Source: Azospirillum endophyticum
Lineage (GTDB): Bacteria > Pseudomonadota > Alphaproteobacteria > Azospirillales > Azospirillaceae
Length of the DNA: 64,000 nt
Assembly: GCF_016595245.1 (NCBI RefSeq)
Contig: NZ_JAENHM010000015.1
Coordinates: forward strand, 1 to 64,000
Direction of reading: 5' to 3'
The position numbers were made by a program, and so were the translations under genes. A model generated the notes under the pieces. It was given only the letters and a program-made list of their open reading frames with translations. It made no database searches and had not been told where the DNA came from. Every line of letters starts with the position of its first letter. Position 1 is the first letter of the stretch. Below, piece after piece: positions 1-9,986 of this stretch.

Positions 1-101
1 TAATGTTTTCCCATCGTAACAACACCTTAGCAGATGTTGCACTTGTGGCGTGAGTCCAAGGAATCCAGCCTTTGCAAGCACTCGTGTTGGAAATCCTGGT
101 T

Positions 102-117
102 CCCCGCCTCCGCGGGG
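102..117. repeat. small GC hairpin in left-edge intergenic repeat
   Basis: CCCCGC and GCGGGG pair around a 4-base loop. The following GGGGATGACG is repeated at about 197-206 after TTCGC. This is the look of a common dispersed proteobacterial intergenic repeat. I see no supported gene in 1-251: the frames there are short and lack coding character or family resemblance. Confidence 0.5.
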
Positions 118-251
118 ATGACGAGTGGGAGATGTGCACGACTGCCAGATCAGGGCTTTCTTATGTGCGTTCGATTCCTTCACAGGCTCCTTCGCGGGGA
201 TGACGGCCGACAAGCGCTTCTGGAAACTCAAGACAGGGCGAGGCCACTCTA

Positions 252-839
252 TCACCCTCCGGCGCGGCGGTATCCCCATACCGAGGCCGGCGGCAGGTTC
301 CGCAGCGTGAAGCCCAACCGCTCTCCCGTCAGGCCCAGTGCCTCGCGGTTCAGCGGCGAATGCGGCATGAAGCTGTAGAGCAGGAAGCGCCCGCCCGGCC
401 GCAGGATGCGGAAGGTGGCGTCCAGCACCTCGCGCTGGAACTCCAGCGGGAAGGTGATCATCGGGATGCCGATCACCACGGTGCCGATTTTGCCGCACAG
501 CGCCTCGCCCAGCAGCTCCGGCGCCTTGCGGCAATCGTCGGCGATGACGGTGACGGCGGGGCAGCGGGCACGCAGATGGCGGGCGAGGTCGCGGTCGATC
601 TCGAAGCTGTAGAGCCGGTCGGCCGGAATGCCGGCCTCCAGGATCGCCGTGGTGATCGGGCCGGTGCCGCCGCCGAACTCCACCACCGCCTCGTCGGGCT
701 CGCGGCGGATCTCGCGGGTGATGCGGCGGCGTAACGCCTGCGAGGACGGGGCGATCGACCCCATCGCCCAGGGATCGGCCAGCCAGCGGCGGAAGAACAG
801 CCAGGACTCGGAAAGCGCGGCGGACGGCGTCTCGGTCAT
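252..839 (-). CDS. PmtA-like SAM-dependent phospholipid N-methyltransferase
   Basis: A 195-residue class I methyltransferase. The SAM-binding glycine motif VVEFGGGTG lies at residues 52-60, preceded by a region (WAMGSIAPSSQALRRRI) typical of the short PmtA-type enzymes that methylate phosphatidylethanolamine using S-adenosylmethionine. The protein is soluble and probably acts at the inner membrane face. The start at 839 is chosen because GGGAGG lies just upstream; an in-frame ATG 13 codons earlier has no support. The gene follows the exoD-like gene by 54 bases on the same strand, so it is probably the last gene of an ABC-F/exoD/methyltransferase unit. Substrate assignment is by family resemblance; related short enzymes methylate other lipids or quinones, so the exact acceptor is uncertain. 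Confidence 0.75.
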   Translation of the reverse strand: MTETPSAALSESWLFFRRWLADPWAMGSIAPSSQALRRRITREIRREPDEAVVEFGGGTGPITTAILEAGIPADRLYSFEIDRDLARHLRARCPAVTVIADDCRKAPELLGEALCGKIGTVVIGIPMITFPLEFQREVLDATFRILRPGGRFLLYSFMPHSPLNREALGLTGERLGFTLRNLPPASVWGYRRAGG

Positions 840-893
840 GTGGGCCTCCCTGGATCGGAACGGCCCGCTGTCCATCATCCTGATGCGGCCGTC

Positions 894-1613
894 CTAATGC
901 AGAGTTGCTGCCAGAAGTTGGTGACCTGCGTATGACAGGCTGCTCGCCACCAGCGTCAAAAACACCAGCGCCGCCGCGGTCAGCCCCAACCCGATGCCGA
1001 TGGCGCCGCCGTCGCGCTCGATCAGCCCCAGGGAGATCAGCACCAGCGCGAAGCCCGGCAGCCAGCCGGTCAGCGGCAGCGGGACGATGCAGGTCAGCGT
1101 CAGGATGAACAGCAGCAGCCCGAACCAGCGCTCCTCGTCAATGCGGGCGAGGCGATGGAGCCGCGGCTTCAGCATCCGCTCGATCCACACCAGCCGCGGC
1201 ATCGCCGCATCCAGCGTCCGCGCCGCCAGGCGGGTGCCGATGGAGCGGCGCAGCAGCCAGTCCGGCAGCCCGGCGCCGCGCCGGCCGAAGGCGAGCTGGG
1301 CGGTGTAGAGCACGATGGGCAGGTCGAACAGGCAGGACACGCCGAGCGGCACCGGAGCGATGGTCGGCAGCGCCAGCGCCAGCAGGATGGTGCCGAGCGA
1401 CCGGTCGCCCAGCGCCCGGATCAGGTCGCCCAGCGTGACCCGCCCCGCCGGCAGGTTGGCGCGGAATCGGGCCAGCACATCCGATGTGCGCTCCTCCTCC
1501 TCGCCGTCGCAGACGGCGGGCAGGGCGATGGTGCCGTCCCGCTCCATCTCGGCGCGCTCCATCTCCGCCTGGCCGCTGCCGTCGGAGGCGTCGATGTGAC
1601 TGCGGGCGCTCAA
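894..1613 (-). CDS. exoD: ExoD-like membrane protein (exopolysaccharide synthesis family)
   Basis: A 239-residue protein with a charged N-terminus and about four hydrophobic segments in the rest (LGTILLALALPTIAPVPLGV, a segment near YTAQLAFGRR, FGLLLFILTLTCIVPLPL, and a C-terminal stretch). This matches ExoD, a family linked to exopolysaccharide production and alkali tolerance in rhizobia whose biochemical role is unknown. The start used is a TTG overlapping the TGA of the upstream ABC-F gene, because GGAGG sits 7 bases upstream. ATG codons at 1562 and 1547 are alternatives and would remove only the non-conserved acidic N-terminus. The overlap suggests translational coupling to the ABC-F gene. 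Confidence 0.75.
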   Translation of the reverse strand: MSARSHIDASDGSGQAEMERAEMERDGTIALPAVCDGEEEERTSDVLARFRANLPAGRVTLGDLIRALGDRSLGTILLALALPTIAPVPLGVSCLFDLPIVLYTAQLAFGRRGAGLPDWLLRRSIGTRLAARTLDAAMPRLVWIERMLKPRLHRLARIDEERWFGLLLFILTLTCIVPLPLTGWLPGFALVLISLGLIERDGGAIGIGLGLTAAALVFLTLVASSLSYAGHQLLAATLH

Positions 1614-3505
1614 ACGCCCGCCTCCGCCGCCGCGCTTTCGTAGCTTTCGAGCGCCTCCAGCCAGGTCTCCTCCGCGGTCGCCAGCTTCTTCTCCACCGTT
1701 CCCAGTTCGATCTGCAGCTTGGTCAGCTTGTCCGACGGGCCGGTGTAGAGCGCGGGGTCGGACATCTTCGCCTCGATCTTGCGCTTCTCCTCGCTCAGCT
1801 TGCCCACCAGCGCCTCGGCGTCGGTGGCCTTGCGTTTCAGCGGGGCCAGCGCGGTCCGCGCCTCGGCCGCCGCACGGCGCTGGTCCTTCTTGTTCGGGCC
1901 GGCGTCGCGCTCCGCGCCACCCTTCGCCACCGCCCGTTCGGCCTTGGCACGGTCGAGCAGATAGCGGCGGTAGTCGGCCAGATCGCCGTCATAGGCCTGG
2001 ACGGTGCCGTCGGCGACCAGCAGCAGCCGGTCGACCGTCATCTCGATCAGATGGGGATCGTGGCTGATGATGATGACGGCGCCGGGAAAGTCGTTGATCG
2101 CCTCGATCAGGGCTTCGCGGCTGTCGATGTCCAGATGGTTGGTCGGTTCGTCCAGCATCAGGATATGCGGGACTTCCCGGCTCATCAGCGCCAGCAGGAG
2201 CCGCGCCTTCTCGCCGCCCGACAGGCTGGCGATCTTGGTCTCCGCCTTGACCTGGGGGAAGCCGAAGCGGCCGAGATGGGCGCGCACCTTCTCCTCCAGC
2301 GCCAGCGGCATGATGCGCTGGGTCTGCTGGATCGGCGTCAGCGACAGGTCCAGTTCCTCGGCCTGGTGCTGGGCGAAATAGCCGATGCGCAGCTTGGACG
2401 GCCGCCGCATCTCGCCGGCCATCGGCTGAAGCCGGTTGGCCAGCAGCTTGACCAGAGTCGACTTGCCGTTGCCGTTGGCGCCGAGCAGGCCGATGCGGTC
2501 CTCCATGTCGATGCGCAGGTCGACCCGCCGCAGGATGACCTTGTCGCCATAGCCGATGCTGACCCCCTCCAGCGCGATGAGCGGCGGCGCCATCTCGTCC
2601 GGCGGCGGGAAGTTGAAGACGACCTCGGGATCGTCCTCCATCAGCGTGATCGACTCCATCTTCTCCAGCAGCTTCAGGCGGCTCTGCGCCTGGCGGGCCT
2701 TGCTGGCCTTGAAGCGGAAGCGGTCGACATAGGCCATCATGTGCTTGCGCCGCGCGTCCTGCTTGGCCGCCATCGAGGCGAGCCGTTCCTGGTTGGCGCG
2801 GCGCTGCGCCAGGAACTGGTCGTAATTGCCGCTGTAGGTGACGAGCTTGCCCTGGTCGATGTGGATCGTCGTCGTCGGAACCGCGTTCAGCAGCTCGCGG
2901 TCATGGCTGACCAGCAGGATAGTGTGCGGATAGTTCTTCAGATAGCCCTCGAGCCAGATGGTGGCTTCGAGGTCGAGGTGGTTGGTCGGCTCGTCCAGCA
3001 GCAGCAGGTCGGGGCGGGAGAACAGCACGCCGGCCAGCGCCACGCGCATCCGCCAGCCGCCGGAGAAGTCGGAGCAGGGCCGCTGTTGCGCCTCGGCGTC
3101 GAAGCCGAGGCCGGACAGCACCTGCGCCGCGCGCGACGGGGCGGAATGCGCCTCGATGTCGGCGAGCCTTGCGTGGACTTCGCCGATGCGCATCGGGTCG
3201 GTGACGGTTTCCGCCTCCGCCAGCAGGGCGGTGCGCTCGGTGTCGGCGGCCAGCACGGCGTCGATCAGCGTGGTCGGCCCGCTGGGCGCCTCCTGCGCCA
3301 CCATGCCCATCCGCATGCCGGCCGGCAGGCTGATGGCGCCGGCATCGGTCTGCAGCTGGCCCGAGATCAGCTTCAGCAGGGTCGATTTCCCGGTGCCGTT
3401 GCGCCCGACCAGCGCCACGCGATGCCCTTTGGGCACCACCGCCGTCGCGTGGTCGAACAACACTCGGCCGCCGAAGCGGAAGGTCAGGTCATTGATATGC
3501 AGCAT
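1610..3505 (-). CDS. ABC-F family ATPase (YheS/Uup-like), ribosome-associated type
   Basis: A 631-residue soluble protein with two ABC nucleotide-binding domains and no membrane domain. Walker A motifs are GRNGTGKS at residues 34-41 and GANGNGKS near residue 340. Signature loops are FSGGW and LSGGEKARL, with LLLLDEPTNHLDLE and LMLDEPTNHLDID Walker B regions. A charged linker joins the domains and a coiled-coil C-terminus follows. ABC-F proteins act on ribosomes in translation rather than in transport. The start at 3505 puts the first domain right at the N-terminus (MLHINDLTFRF); an open frame continues 73 codons upstream but has no coding look. The gene is divergent from betB and overlaps the next gene by 3 bases. 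The subfamily is not certain. Confidence 0.9.
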   Translation of the reverse strand: MLHINDLTFRFGGRVLFDHATAVVPKGHRVALVGRNGTGKSTLLKLISGQLQTDAGAISLPAGMRMGMVAQEAPSGPTTLIDAVLAADTERTALLAEAETVTDPMRIGEVHARLADIEAHSAPSRAAQVLSGLGFDAEAQQRPCSDFSGGWRMRVALAGVLFSRPDLLLLDEPTNHLDLEATIWLEGYLKNYPHTILLVSHDRELLNAVPTTTIHIDQGKLVTYSGNYDQFLAQRRANQERLASMAAKQDARRKHMMAYVDRFRFKASKARQAQSRLKLLEKMESITLMEDDPEVVFNFPPPDEMAPPLIALEGVSIGYGDKVILRRVDLRIDMEDRIGLLGANGNGKSTLVKLLANRLQPMAGEMRRPSKLRIGYFAQHQAEELDLSLTPIQQTQRIMPLALEEKVRAHLGRFGFPQVKAETKIASLSGGEKARLLLALMSREVPHILMLDEPTNHLDIDSREALIEAINDFPGAVIIISHDPHLIEMTVDRLLLVADGTVQAYDGDLADYRRYLLDRAKAERAVAKGGAERDAGPNKKDQRRAAAEARTALAPLKRKATDAEALVGKLSEEKRKIEAKMSDPALYTGPSDKLTKLQIELGTVEKKLATAEETWLEALESYESAAAEAGV

Positions 3506-3708
3506 AGCGCGCGAGGATGTAGCACGCGGGGGCGCCGATTTGAAGCGGGGCAGGGCGAATGGCACGGCTTTGTCCCGCGCAGGGCGCCGGCTTCCGCAAG
3601 GATCGGGCGCGCGGCGAAGCCCGTTCGCCGGCGTCGCGGCCGGGTGCCGGCCGTCCGATTTGTTCGAACACGACCAAGTCGGAGAATGGAAGCGCCACCC
3701 GGTCTTTT

Positions 3709-3728
3709 TTGATTGAACGTCCAATCAA
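3709..3728. promoter_or_regulatory. BetI-type operator palindrome upstream of betB
   Basis: The sequence TTGATTGAACGTCCAATCAA is an inverted repeat with 9 of 10 paired positions. It resembles the operator of the choline-responsive TetR-family repressor BetI in other proteobacteria (core ATTGAACGTTCAAT-like). It lies 48 bases upstream of the chosen betB start, inside the divergent region shared with the ABC-F gene, so it is well placed to control betBA by choline. Assignment to BetI is inferred from motif and context. Confidence 0.7.
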
Positions 3729-3775
3729 TAAAAATCACGCTTCGGATCGGGGACCCGGGATCAGGGAGGCGGGAC

Positions 3776-5245
<1,470 letters not shown>

Positions 5246-5289
5246 GCCCGTTTTTCAGAGAAGGCCGCTTTTTATAGAAGGGGTGTTCG

Positions 5290-7065
5290 ATGTCGAATAA
5301 ACCGACCTCCGGAGCCGCTGCGCCGGAGAACGGCGCCGCCATGCCCGCCGCCACATCCTCCTTCGCCCCTGCGGTGCGCGAGTATGATTACATCATCGTC
5401 GGCGCCGGTTCGGCGGGCAACGTGCTGGCCTGCCGCCTGACCGAGGATGCCGGCGTCAGCGTGCTGCTGCTGGAGGCAGGCGGACCCGACCACCGGCTCG
5501 ACTACCGCACCCAGATGCCGGCGGCGCTGGCTTTCCCGCTCCAGGGCCGGCGCTACAACTGGGCCTATGAGACCGAACCCGAGCCGCACATGGACAACCG
5601 CCGGATGGAGTGCGGGCGGGGCAAGGGGCTGGGCGGGTCGTCGCTGATCAACGGCATGTGCTACATCCGCGGCAACGCGCTGGACTATGACGGCTGGGCC
5701 GGGCTGCCGGGTCTGGAGGACTGGAGCTATCTCGACTGCCTGCCCTATTTCCGCAAGGCGGAGACGCGGGATATCGGCCCCGATGCCTATCACGGCGGCG
5801 ACGGCCCGCTGTTCGTCACCACCGCCAAGCCCGGCGTCAACCCGCTCTACGAGGCGATGGTGGAGGCCGGGGCGCAGGCCGGCTACGGCCGCACCGCCGA
5901 CCTGAACGGCTACCGCCAGGAGGGCTTCGGCCCGATGGACCGCACGGTGACGGCGCAGGGGCGGCGGTGCAGCACCGCCCGCGGCTATCTCGACCGGGCG
6001 CGGGAGCGGCCGGGGCTGACCATCGTCACCCATGCGCTGACCGATCGCATCCTGTTCGACGGGCGCCGCGCCGTCGGCGTCGCCTATCTGCGCAACGGCA
6101 CCCCAGTGACGGCACGGGCGCGGCGGGAGGTGCTGCTGTGCGCCGGGGCCATCGCCTCGCCGGCGATCCTGCAACGCTCAGGCGTGGGGCCGTCGCTGCT
6201 GCTGCGCGACCTGGGGGTGGAGGCCGTGGCCGACCTGCAGGGCGTCGGCGGCGGTCTCCAGGACCATCTGGAGATGTACATCCAGTATCACTGCCGCCAG
6301 CCGGTCTCGCTCTATCCCGCATTGAAATGGTGGAACCAGCCGGCCATCGGCGCCGAATGGCTGTTCCTCGGCACCGGCATCGGCGCCAGCAACCAGTTCG
6401 AGGCCGGCGGCTTCATCCGCACCGGCGACGACGTGCCCTGGCCCAACATCCAGTATCATTTCCTGCCCGTCGCCATCAGCTACAACGGCACCAACGCGGT
6501 GGAGGCACACGGTTTCCAGGCCCATGTCGGCTCGATGCGCTCGCCCAGCAAGGGACGCGTCCATGCCCGCTCGCGCGATCCGGGGCAGGCGCCCAGCATC
6601 CTGTTCAACTACATGGCCGATCCGCAGGACTGGCGGGAGTTCCGCGCCGGCATCCGCATCACCCGCGACATCATGCGCCAGCGCGCCCTGGCGCCCTATC
6701 GCGGCGAGGAGATCAGCCCCGGCGCCGATTGCGTCACCGACGCCGACCTCGACGCCTTCGTCCGCCATCACGCCGAGACCGCCTATCACCCCTGCGGCAC
6801 CTGCCGGATGGGAACCGACGACGGCGCGGTGGTGGATGGCCAGGGCCGGGTGCATGGGCTGGAGGGCCTGCGCGTCATCGACGCCTCGATCATGCCGCGG
6901 ATCATCACCGGCAACCTGAACGCGCCCACCATCATGATGGCGGAGAAGCTGGCCGACGCGGTGCGCGGCCGCCCGCCGCTGCCGCGCGCCGACGTGCCCT
7001 ATTACGTCGCCGAGGCCGCCATGACGCAGAAGGAGATGCAGAAGAACCAGCGACTGCGGGCCTGA
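5290..7065 (+). CDS. betA: choline dehydrogenase (GMC oxidoreductase)
   Basis: A 591-residue FAD enzyme of the GMC family that oxidises choline to betaine aldehyde, probably at the membrane and coupled to the respiratory chain. The FAD-binding GAGSAG motif is at residues 38-43. The GMC signature [20 protein letters not shown] lies about 90 residues later, and the C-terminal [11 protein letters not shown] and [16 protein letters not shown] segments carry the active-site region. It has about 30 extra N-terminal residues, rich in Ala and Pro, compared with enzymes that begin just before the FAD motif. The start at 5290 has GAAGGGG upstream; an ATG at 5341 lacks a ribosome site. It is co-oriented with betB and the choX-like gene. 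Confidence 0.95.
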   Translation: MSNKPTSGAAAPENGAAMPAATSSFAPAVREYDYIIVGAGSAGNVLACRLTEDAGVSVLLLEAGGPDHRLDYRTQMPAALAFPLQGRRYNWAYETEPEPHMDNRRMECGRGKGLGGSSLINGMCYIRGNALDYDGWAGLPGLEDWSYLDCLPYFRKAETRDIGPDAYHGGDGPLFVTTAKPGVNPLYEAMVEAGAQAGYGRTADLNGYRQEGFGPMDRTVTAQGRRCSTARGYLDRARERPGLTIVTHALTDRILFDGRRAVGVAYLRNGTPVTARARREVLLCAGAIASPAILQRSGVGPSLLLRDLGVEAVADLQGVGGGLQDHLEMYIQYHCRQPVSLYPALKWWNQPAIGAEWLFLGTGIGASNQFEAGGFIRTGDDVPWPNIQYHFLPVAISYNGTNAVEAHGFQAHVGSMRSPSKGRVHARSRDPGQAPSILFNYMADPQDWREFRAGIRITRDIMRQRALAPYRGEEISPGADCVTDADLDAFVRHHAETAYHPCGTCRMGTDDGAVVDGQGRVHGLEGLRVIDASIMPRIITGNLNAPTIMMAEKLADAVRGRPPLPRADVPYYVAEAAMTQKEMQKNQRLRA

Positions 7066-7111
7066 GACCCGCGCGCCCACAACGACAACCATAAGCAAGG
7101 AGAACAGGGAC

Positions 7112-8104
7112 ATGGCCAAGACATTCGGTGAATTCTCTGCCGGTAAATTCTCCGCTCTCGCGGTCGGCCTGATGCTGGCGGCCGGGACCGCCGTCCTGCC
7201 GGCGGGGACGGCGCAGGCCGCCGATCCGGCATCCTGCAAGGCGGTGCGGTTCGGCGACGTGGGATGGACCGACATCGCGGCGACGACGGCGCTCGCCTCC
7301 GTCACGCTCGACGCGCTGGGCTACAAGCCGACCACCAGCGTCTCGTCGGTGCCGGTCGTCTATCTCGGGCTGAAGACCAAGTCGCTGGACGTGTTCCTGG
7401 GCAACTGGATGCCCACCATGGAAACCTTCATCAAGCCGGTGCTGGAGGACGGCTCCGTCGAGGTGACGCGCGTCAACCTGGAAGGTGCCAAATACACGTT
7501 GGCCGTCCCGACCTACGCCGCCGAGGCCGGGCTGAAGAGCTTCAAGGATCTGGCGAAGTACAAGGACAAGCTGGATGGCAAGATCTACGGCATCGAGGCC
7601 GGCAACGACGGCAACCTGATCATCGACAAGATGCTGAAGGCCGATGCCTTCGGGCTGAAGGACTTCAAGATGGTGGAGTCCAGCGAAGCCGGCATGCTGG
7701 CCGAGGTGAAGCGCGCGACCCGGGCCAAGAAATGGATCGCCTTCCTCGGCTGGGCGCCGCACCCGATGAACAAGACGATGGACATCACCTATCTGGCCGA
7801 TGGCGACGACTGGTTCGGCCCGAATTTCGGCGGCGCCACCGTCAGTACCAACGTGCGCAAGGGCTATGCCGCCGAGTGTCCGAATATCGGCAAGTTCCTG
7901 TCCAATCTGGTCTTCACCGTGGACATGGAGAATTCGGTGATGGACGGCATCATGAACGGCGGCCGCAAGCCCGAAGCGGTGGCGGCCGAGTGGCTGAAGA
8001 AGAATCCCGCCGTCCTGAAGACCTGGCTGTCCGGAGTCACCACGCTGGACGGCAAGGACGGGCTGGCCGCCGCGCAGGCGAAGCTGGGGGCGGCCAAGTC
8101 CTGA
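7112..8104 (+). CDS. choX: choline ABC transporter periplasmic binding protein (ChoX-like)
   Basis: A 330-residue exported solute-binding protein with a signal peptide of about 35 residues ending TAQA-A. The mature part has the OpuAC/ChoX look, with aromatic residues in the expected ligand loops: GWTDI near residue 52, GNWMP near 97, and GWAPHPM in the second lobe. In ChoX of Sinorhizobium such aromatic residues form the cage around the trimethylammonium group. It follows betA by 46 bases with GGAG upstream and is probably in the same transcript. No choW permease or choV ATPase gene follows; a terminator-like hairpin comes next. It therefore either serves a transporter encoded elsewhere or acts as a lone receptor. 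Confidence 0.9.
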   Translation: MAKTFGEFSAGKFSALAVGLMLAAGTAVLPAGTAQAADPASCKAVRFGDVGWTDIAATTALASVTLDALGYKPTTSVSSVPVVYLGLKTKSLDVFLGNWMPTMETFIKPVLEDGSVEVTRVNLEGAKYTLAVPTYAAEAGLKSFKDLAKYKDKLDGKIYGIEAGNDGNLIIDKMLKADAFGLKDFKMVESSEAGMLAEVKRATRAKKWIAFLGWAPHPMNKTMDITYLADGDDWFGPNFGGATVSTNVRKGYAAECPNIGKFLSNLVFTVDMENSVMDGIMNGGRKPEAVAAEWLKKNPAVLKTWLSGVTTLDGKDGLAAAQAKLGAAKS

Positions 8105-8139
8105 CCCGATCTCCCGCTTTCTAGAAACCTCCTCGACTC

Positions 8140-8176
8140 CGGCCGCGGCGGGATGCCGGCGCGGCCGATATTTTTG
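8140..8176 (+). terminator. rho-independent terminator after choX
   Basis: CGGCCGCG (8140-8147) pairs with CGCGGCCG (8160-8167) around a 12-base loop and is followed by ATATTTTT. It sits 35 bases after the choX stop and separates the betaine unit from ndk. Confidence 0.75.
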
Positions 8177-8323
8177 CAAGGCCGGGCGCTGCCCGCTCCA
8201 ACGAACGCCTTGCCGCGCCGCGAAAGCGCCTCTATAAAGCCGCCCATCCGGCGCCCCGGTCATCCGGCGGCGCCTGCGCGTTTTTAATCGGCGAAAAGCC
8301 CCAATCCCGCAGGAGTCACCACC

Positions 8324-8746
8324 ATGGCCGTCGAACGGACCCTCTCGATCATCAAGCCCGATGCCACCCGCCGCAACCTGACCGGCAAGATCAACGCCAA
8401 GTTCGAAGACGGCGGCCTGCGCATCGTTGCCCAGAAGCGCGTCCAGCTGTCGAAGGCCCAGGCCGAGCAGTTCTACGGCGTGCACCGCGAGCGTCCGTTC
8501 TTCGGCGACCTGGTCTCCTTCATGATCTCCGGCCCGGTGGTCCTGCAGGTCCTGGAAGGCGAGAACGCCATCGCCCGTAACCGCGAGATCATGGGCGCCA
8601 CCAACCCGGCCAACGCCGCCGAGGGCACCATCCGCAAGGAGTTCGCCGAGTCGATCGAGGCCAACTCGGTCCACGGCTCGGACGCCCCGGAGACCGCCGC
8701 CCAGGAGATCGCCTTCTTCTTCGCCGGCATCGAGCTGGTGGGCTGA
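8324..8746 (+). CDS. ndk: nucleoside diphosphate kinase
   Basis: A 140-residue cytosolic enzyme that transfers the gamma phosphate from ATP to NDPs through a phosphohistidine. The active-site signature NSVHGSD is present with catalytic His117, and the N-terminus [11 protein letters not shown] is that of the family. Length is exactly typical. AGGAG lies upstream of the ATG. It stands alone, with terminator hairpins on both sides, so it is probably transcribed from its own promoter in 8177-8323; no clear -35/-10 was recognised there. Confidence 0.97.
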   Translation: MAVERTLSIIKPDATRRNLTGKINAKFEDGGLRIVAQKRVQLSKAQAEQFYGVHRERPFFGDLVSFMISGPVVLQVLEGENAIARNREIMGATNPANAAEGTIRKEFAESIEANSVHGSDAPETAAQEIAFFFAGIELVG

Positions 8747-8777
8747 TCCCGCAAGTCTGACCTTCGGTCGGGCTGGC

Positions 8778-8811
8778 AAAAGGCCGCTCCCGGAAGGGGG
8801 CGGCCTTTTTT
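8778..8811 (+). terminator. rho-independent terminator after ndk
   Basis: AAAAGGCCGC and GCGGCCTTTT form a long stem followed by a run of six T in total, 31 bases after the ndk stop. The A-rich 5' arm means it could also work on the other strand. Confidence 0.9.
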
Positions 8812-8901
8812 GCGTTTTGCATCAAGCTCTGGCAGTATCGGAAGCCGTGAACCCTTTGCCCCGCCGATTGCCGGGGCCGATCTCGACAGGAGCTGCCCGC
8901 G

Positions 8902-9414
8902 ATGGAATCCCAATCCGCAAAGCCGATCATCGCGGCGCTGCTGCAACCGCTGCCGGTGCTGACCCAGCCGCAGGCCCGCAACGACCTGTCCGACGAATCC
9001 GTGGTGCGGCTGCTGGTCCGCCAGTTCATCGACCTCAGCCTGGATGCCTTCAACCAGGTCCTGCAGGGCAAGCTCGACCAGGACGAGGCGGTGGACGGCA
9101 TCAACCGTCAGGCCACCGCCCTGAACTCCGTCTTCTTGGGCACCAGCGGCTTCGACACCGTCATCACCCATCCCTGGAACACGCCGGACCAGCTCGGCGC
9201 CTTCCTGAAGGACGTGGTCGCCCTGGACTACCCCGAGGACGACTGCGTCCGCGCCATGCTGATCCATCTGGCGACCCAGGTGATGCATGCGCTGCGCCTG
9301 CCCGACGAGGAGCGCAACGAGGAGGTGGAGGCGCTGACGCTGGATGCCGCCGACCTGCTGCTGGGCCGCGCCCCCGAAGACGACGGCGAGATCGACATCG
9401 ACATCGACGTCTGA
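8902..9414 (+). CDS. conserved hypothetical protein, soluble, acidic C-terminus
   Basis: A 170-residue protein that I do not recognise. It is mostly helical in composition, has no signal peptide or membrane segment, and ends in a very acidic tail (EDDGEIDIDIDV). The codon usage and third-position GC fit a real gene, and AGGAG precedes the ATG at a suitable distance. It lies downstream of the ndk terminator and convergent with the cupin gene. A GC-rich hairpin, CCCGGCGG with CCGCCGGG at 9431-9453, separates the two genes and may stop transcription from either side. No function is proposed. Confidence 0.7.
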   Translation: MESQSAKPIIAALLQPLPVLTQPQARNDLSDESVVRLLVRQFIDLSLDAFNQVLQGKLDQDEAVDGINRQATALNSVFLGTSGFDTVITHPWNTPDQLGAFLKDVVALDYPEDDCVRAMLIHLATQVMHALRLPDEERNEEVEALTLDAADLLLGRAPEDDGEIDIDIDV

Positions 9415-9440
9415 GCGGAGGCATCTCCCGCCCGGCGGCT

Positions 9441-9758
9441 TCAGCCCGCCGGGGTCAGGTTCACCTCGATCAGCACCGTATCCTCGACGAAGTCGGCGCT
9501 GTGCCAGGCGCCGGGGTCGAAGCGGATCACCATGCCCGGCCGCAGGTCGATCGGACCGGCTCCGCAGTTCAGCAGGGCGCGGCCTTCCACCACGATGACG
9601 AATTGTTCGTGAGGGTGGTCGTGGCGCGGGGCGGCGGTCCCGGCCTTGATGACGATATGCTTCAGCGATGCGCCGGTGCCGGGAAAGCTGCGCCGCTCCG
9701 TTCCTCCCGCCGTCTGGGCCGGAAGATCGCTCCAGGTGATCACGTCGGTCTTGGGCAT
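9441..9758 (-). CDS. small single-domain cupin protein
   Basis: A 105-residue protein with one cupin beta-barrel. The first motif holds HDHPHEQF followed by a glycine turn (VVEGRALL); the second motif is around GMVIRFDPGAWHSA. The two His of HDHPH and the later His can form a metal site, as in small cupins that bind ligands or act as isomerases or dioxygenases. The start at 9758 is taken because AAGGAA lies upstream; an earlier in-frame ATG at 9791 adds 11 charged residues without support. It is convergent with the hypothetical gene at 8902. Substrate unknown. Confidence 0.8.
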   Translation of the reverse strand: MPKTDVITWSDLPAQTAGGTERRSFPGTGASLKHIVIKAGTAAPRHDHPHEQFVIVVEGRALLNCGAGPIDLRPGMVIRFDPGAWHSADFVEDTVLIEVNLTPAG

Positions 9759-9986
9759 TGCGGGTTCCTTCCTTTCGATATCAACCGGCATTTCGATTGA
9801 TACGTACGTCGGCGGTCCCCGGATCTGCGTCCGGCGAACCCGATGGGGATCAAGCGGTCGTATCCGGAGGGAAAGCTTAGCCGCTAAACCTGCTGTTAAC
9901 GCCTGACCTTCTAAGACGGGAAGGTCCGGCGCCGATCCCAGCGGACACCCATCCTTCCGGCACCCTTCCGGACCGACGGAGGCCCC

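Noticed and set aside
1-378. Short plus-strand frames at the left edge (61 and 114 codons)
   Set aside because: They run through a dispersed hairpin repeat or into the antisense of the methyltransferase gene, with no ribosome site or family resemblance.
1484-3712. A 742-codon plus-strand frame opposite the ABC-F gene
   Set aside because: It is the antisense shadow of a strongly conserved ABC-F gene; long shadows are expected at this GC content. The same applies to long antisense frames opposite the kinase, tssM, clpV, vgrG, the FHA/tssK region and the RND genes.
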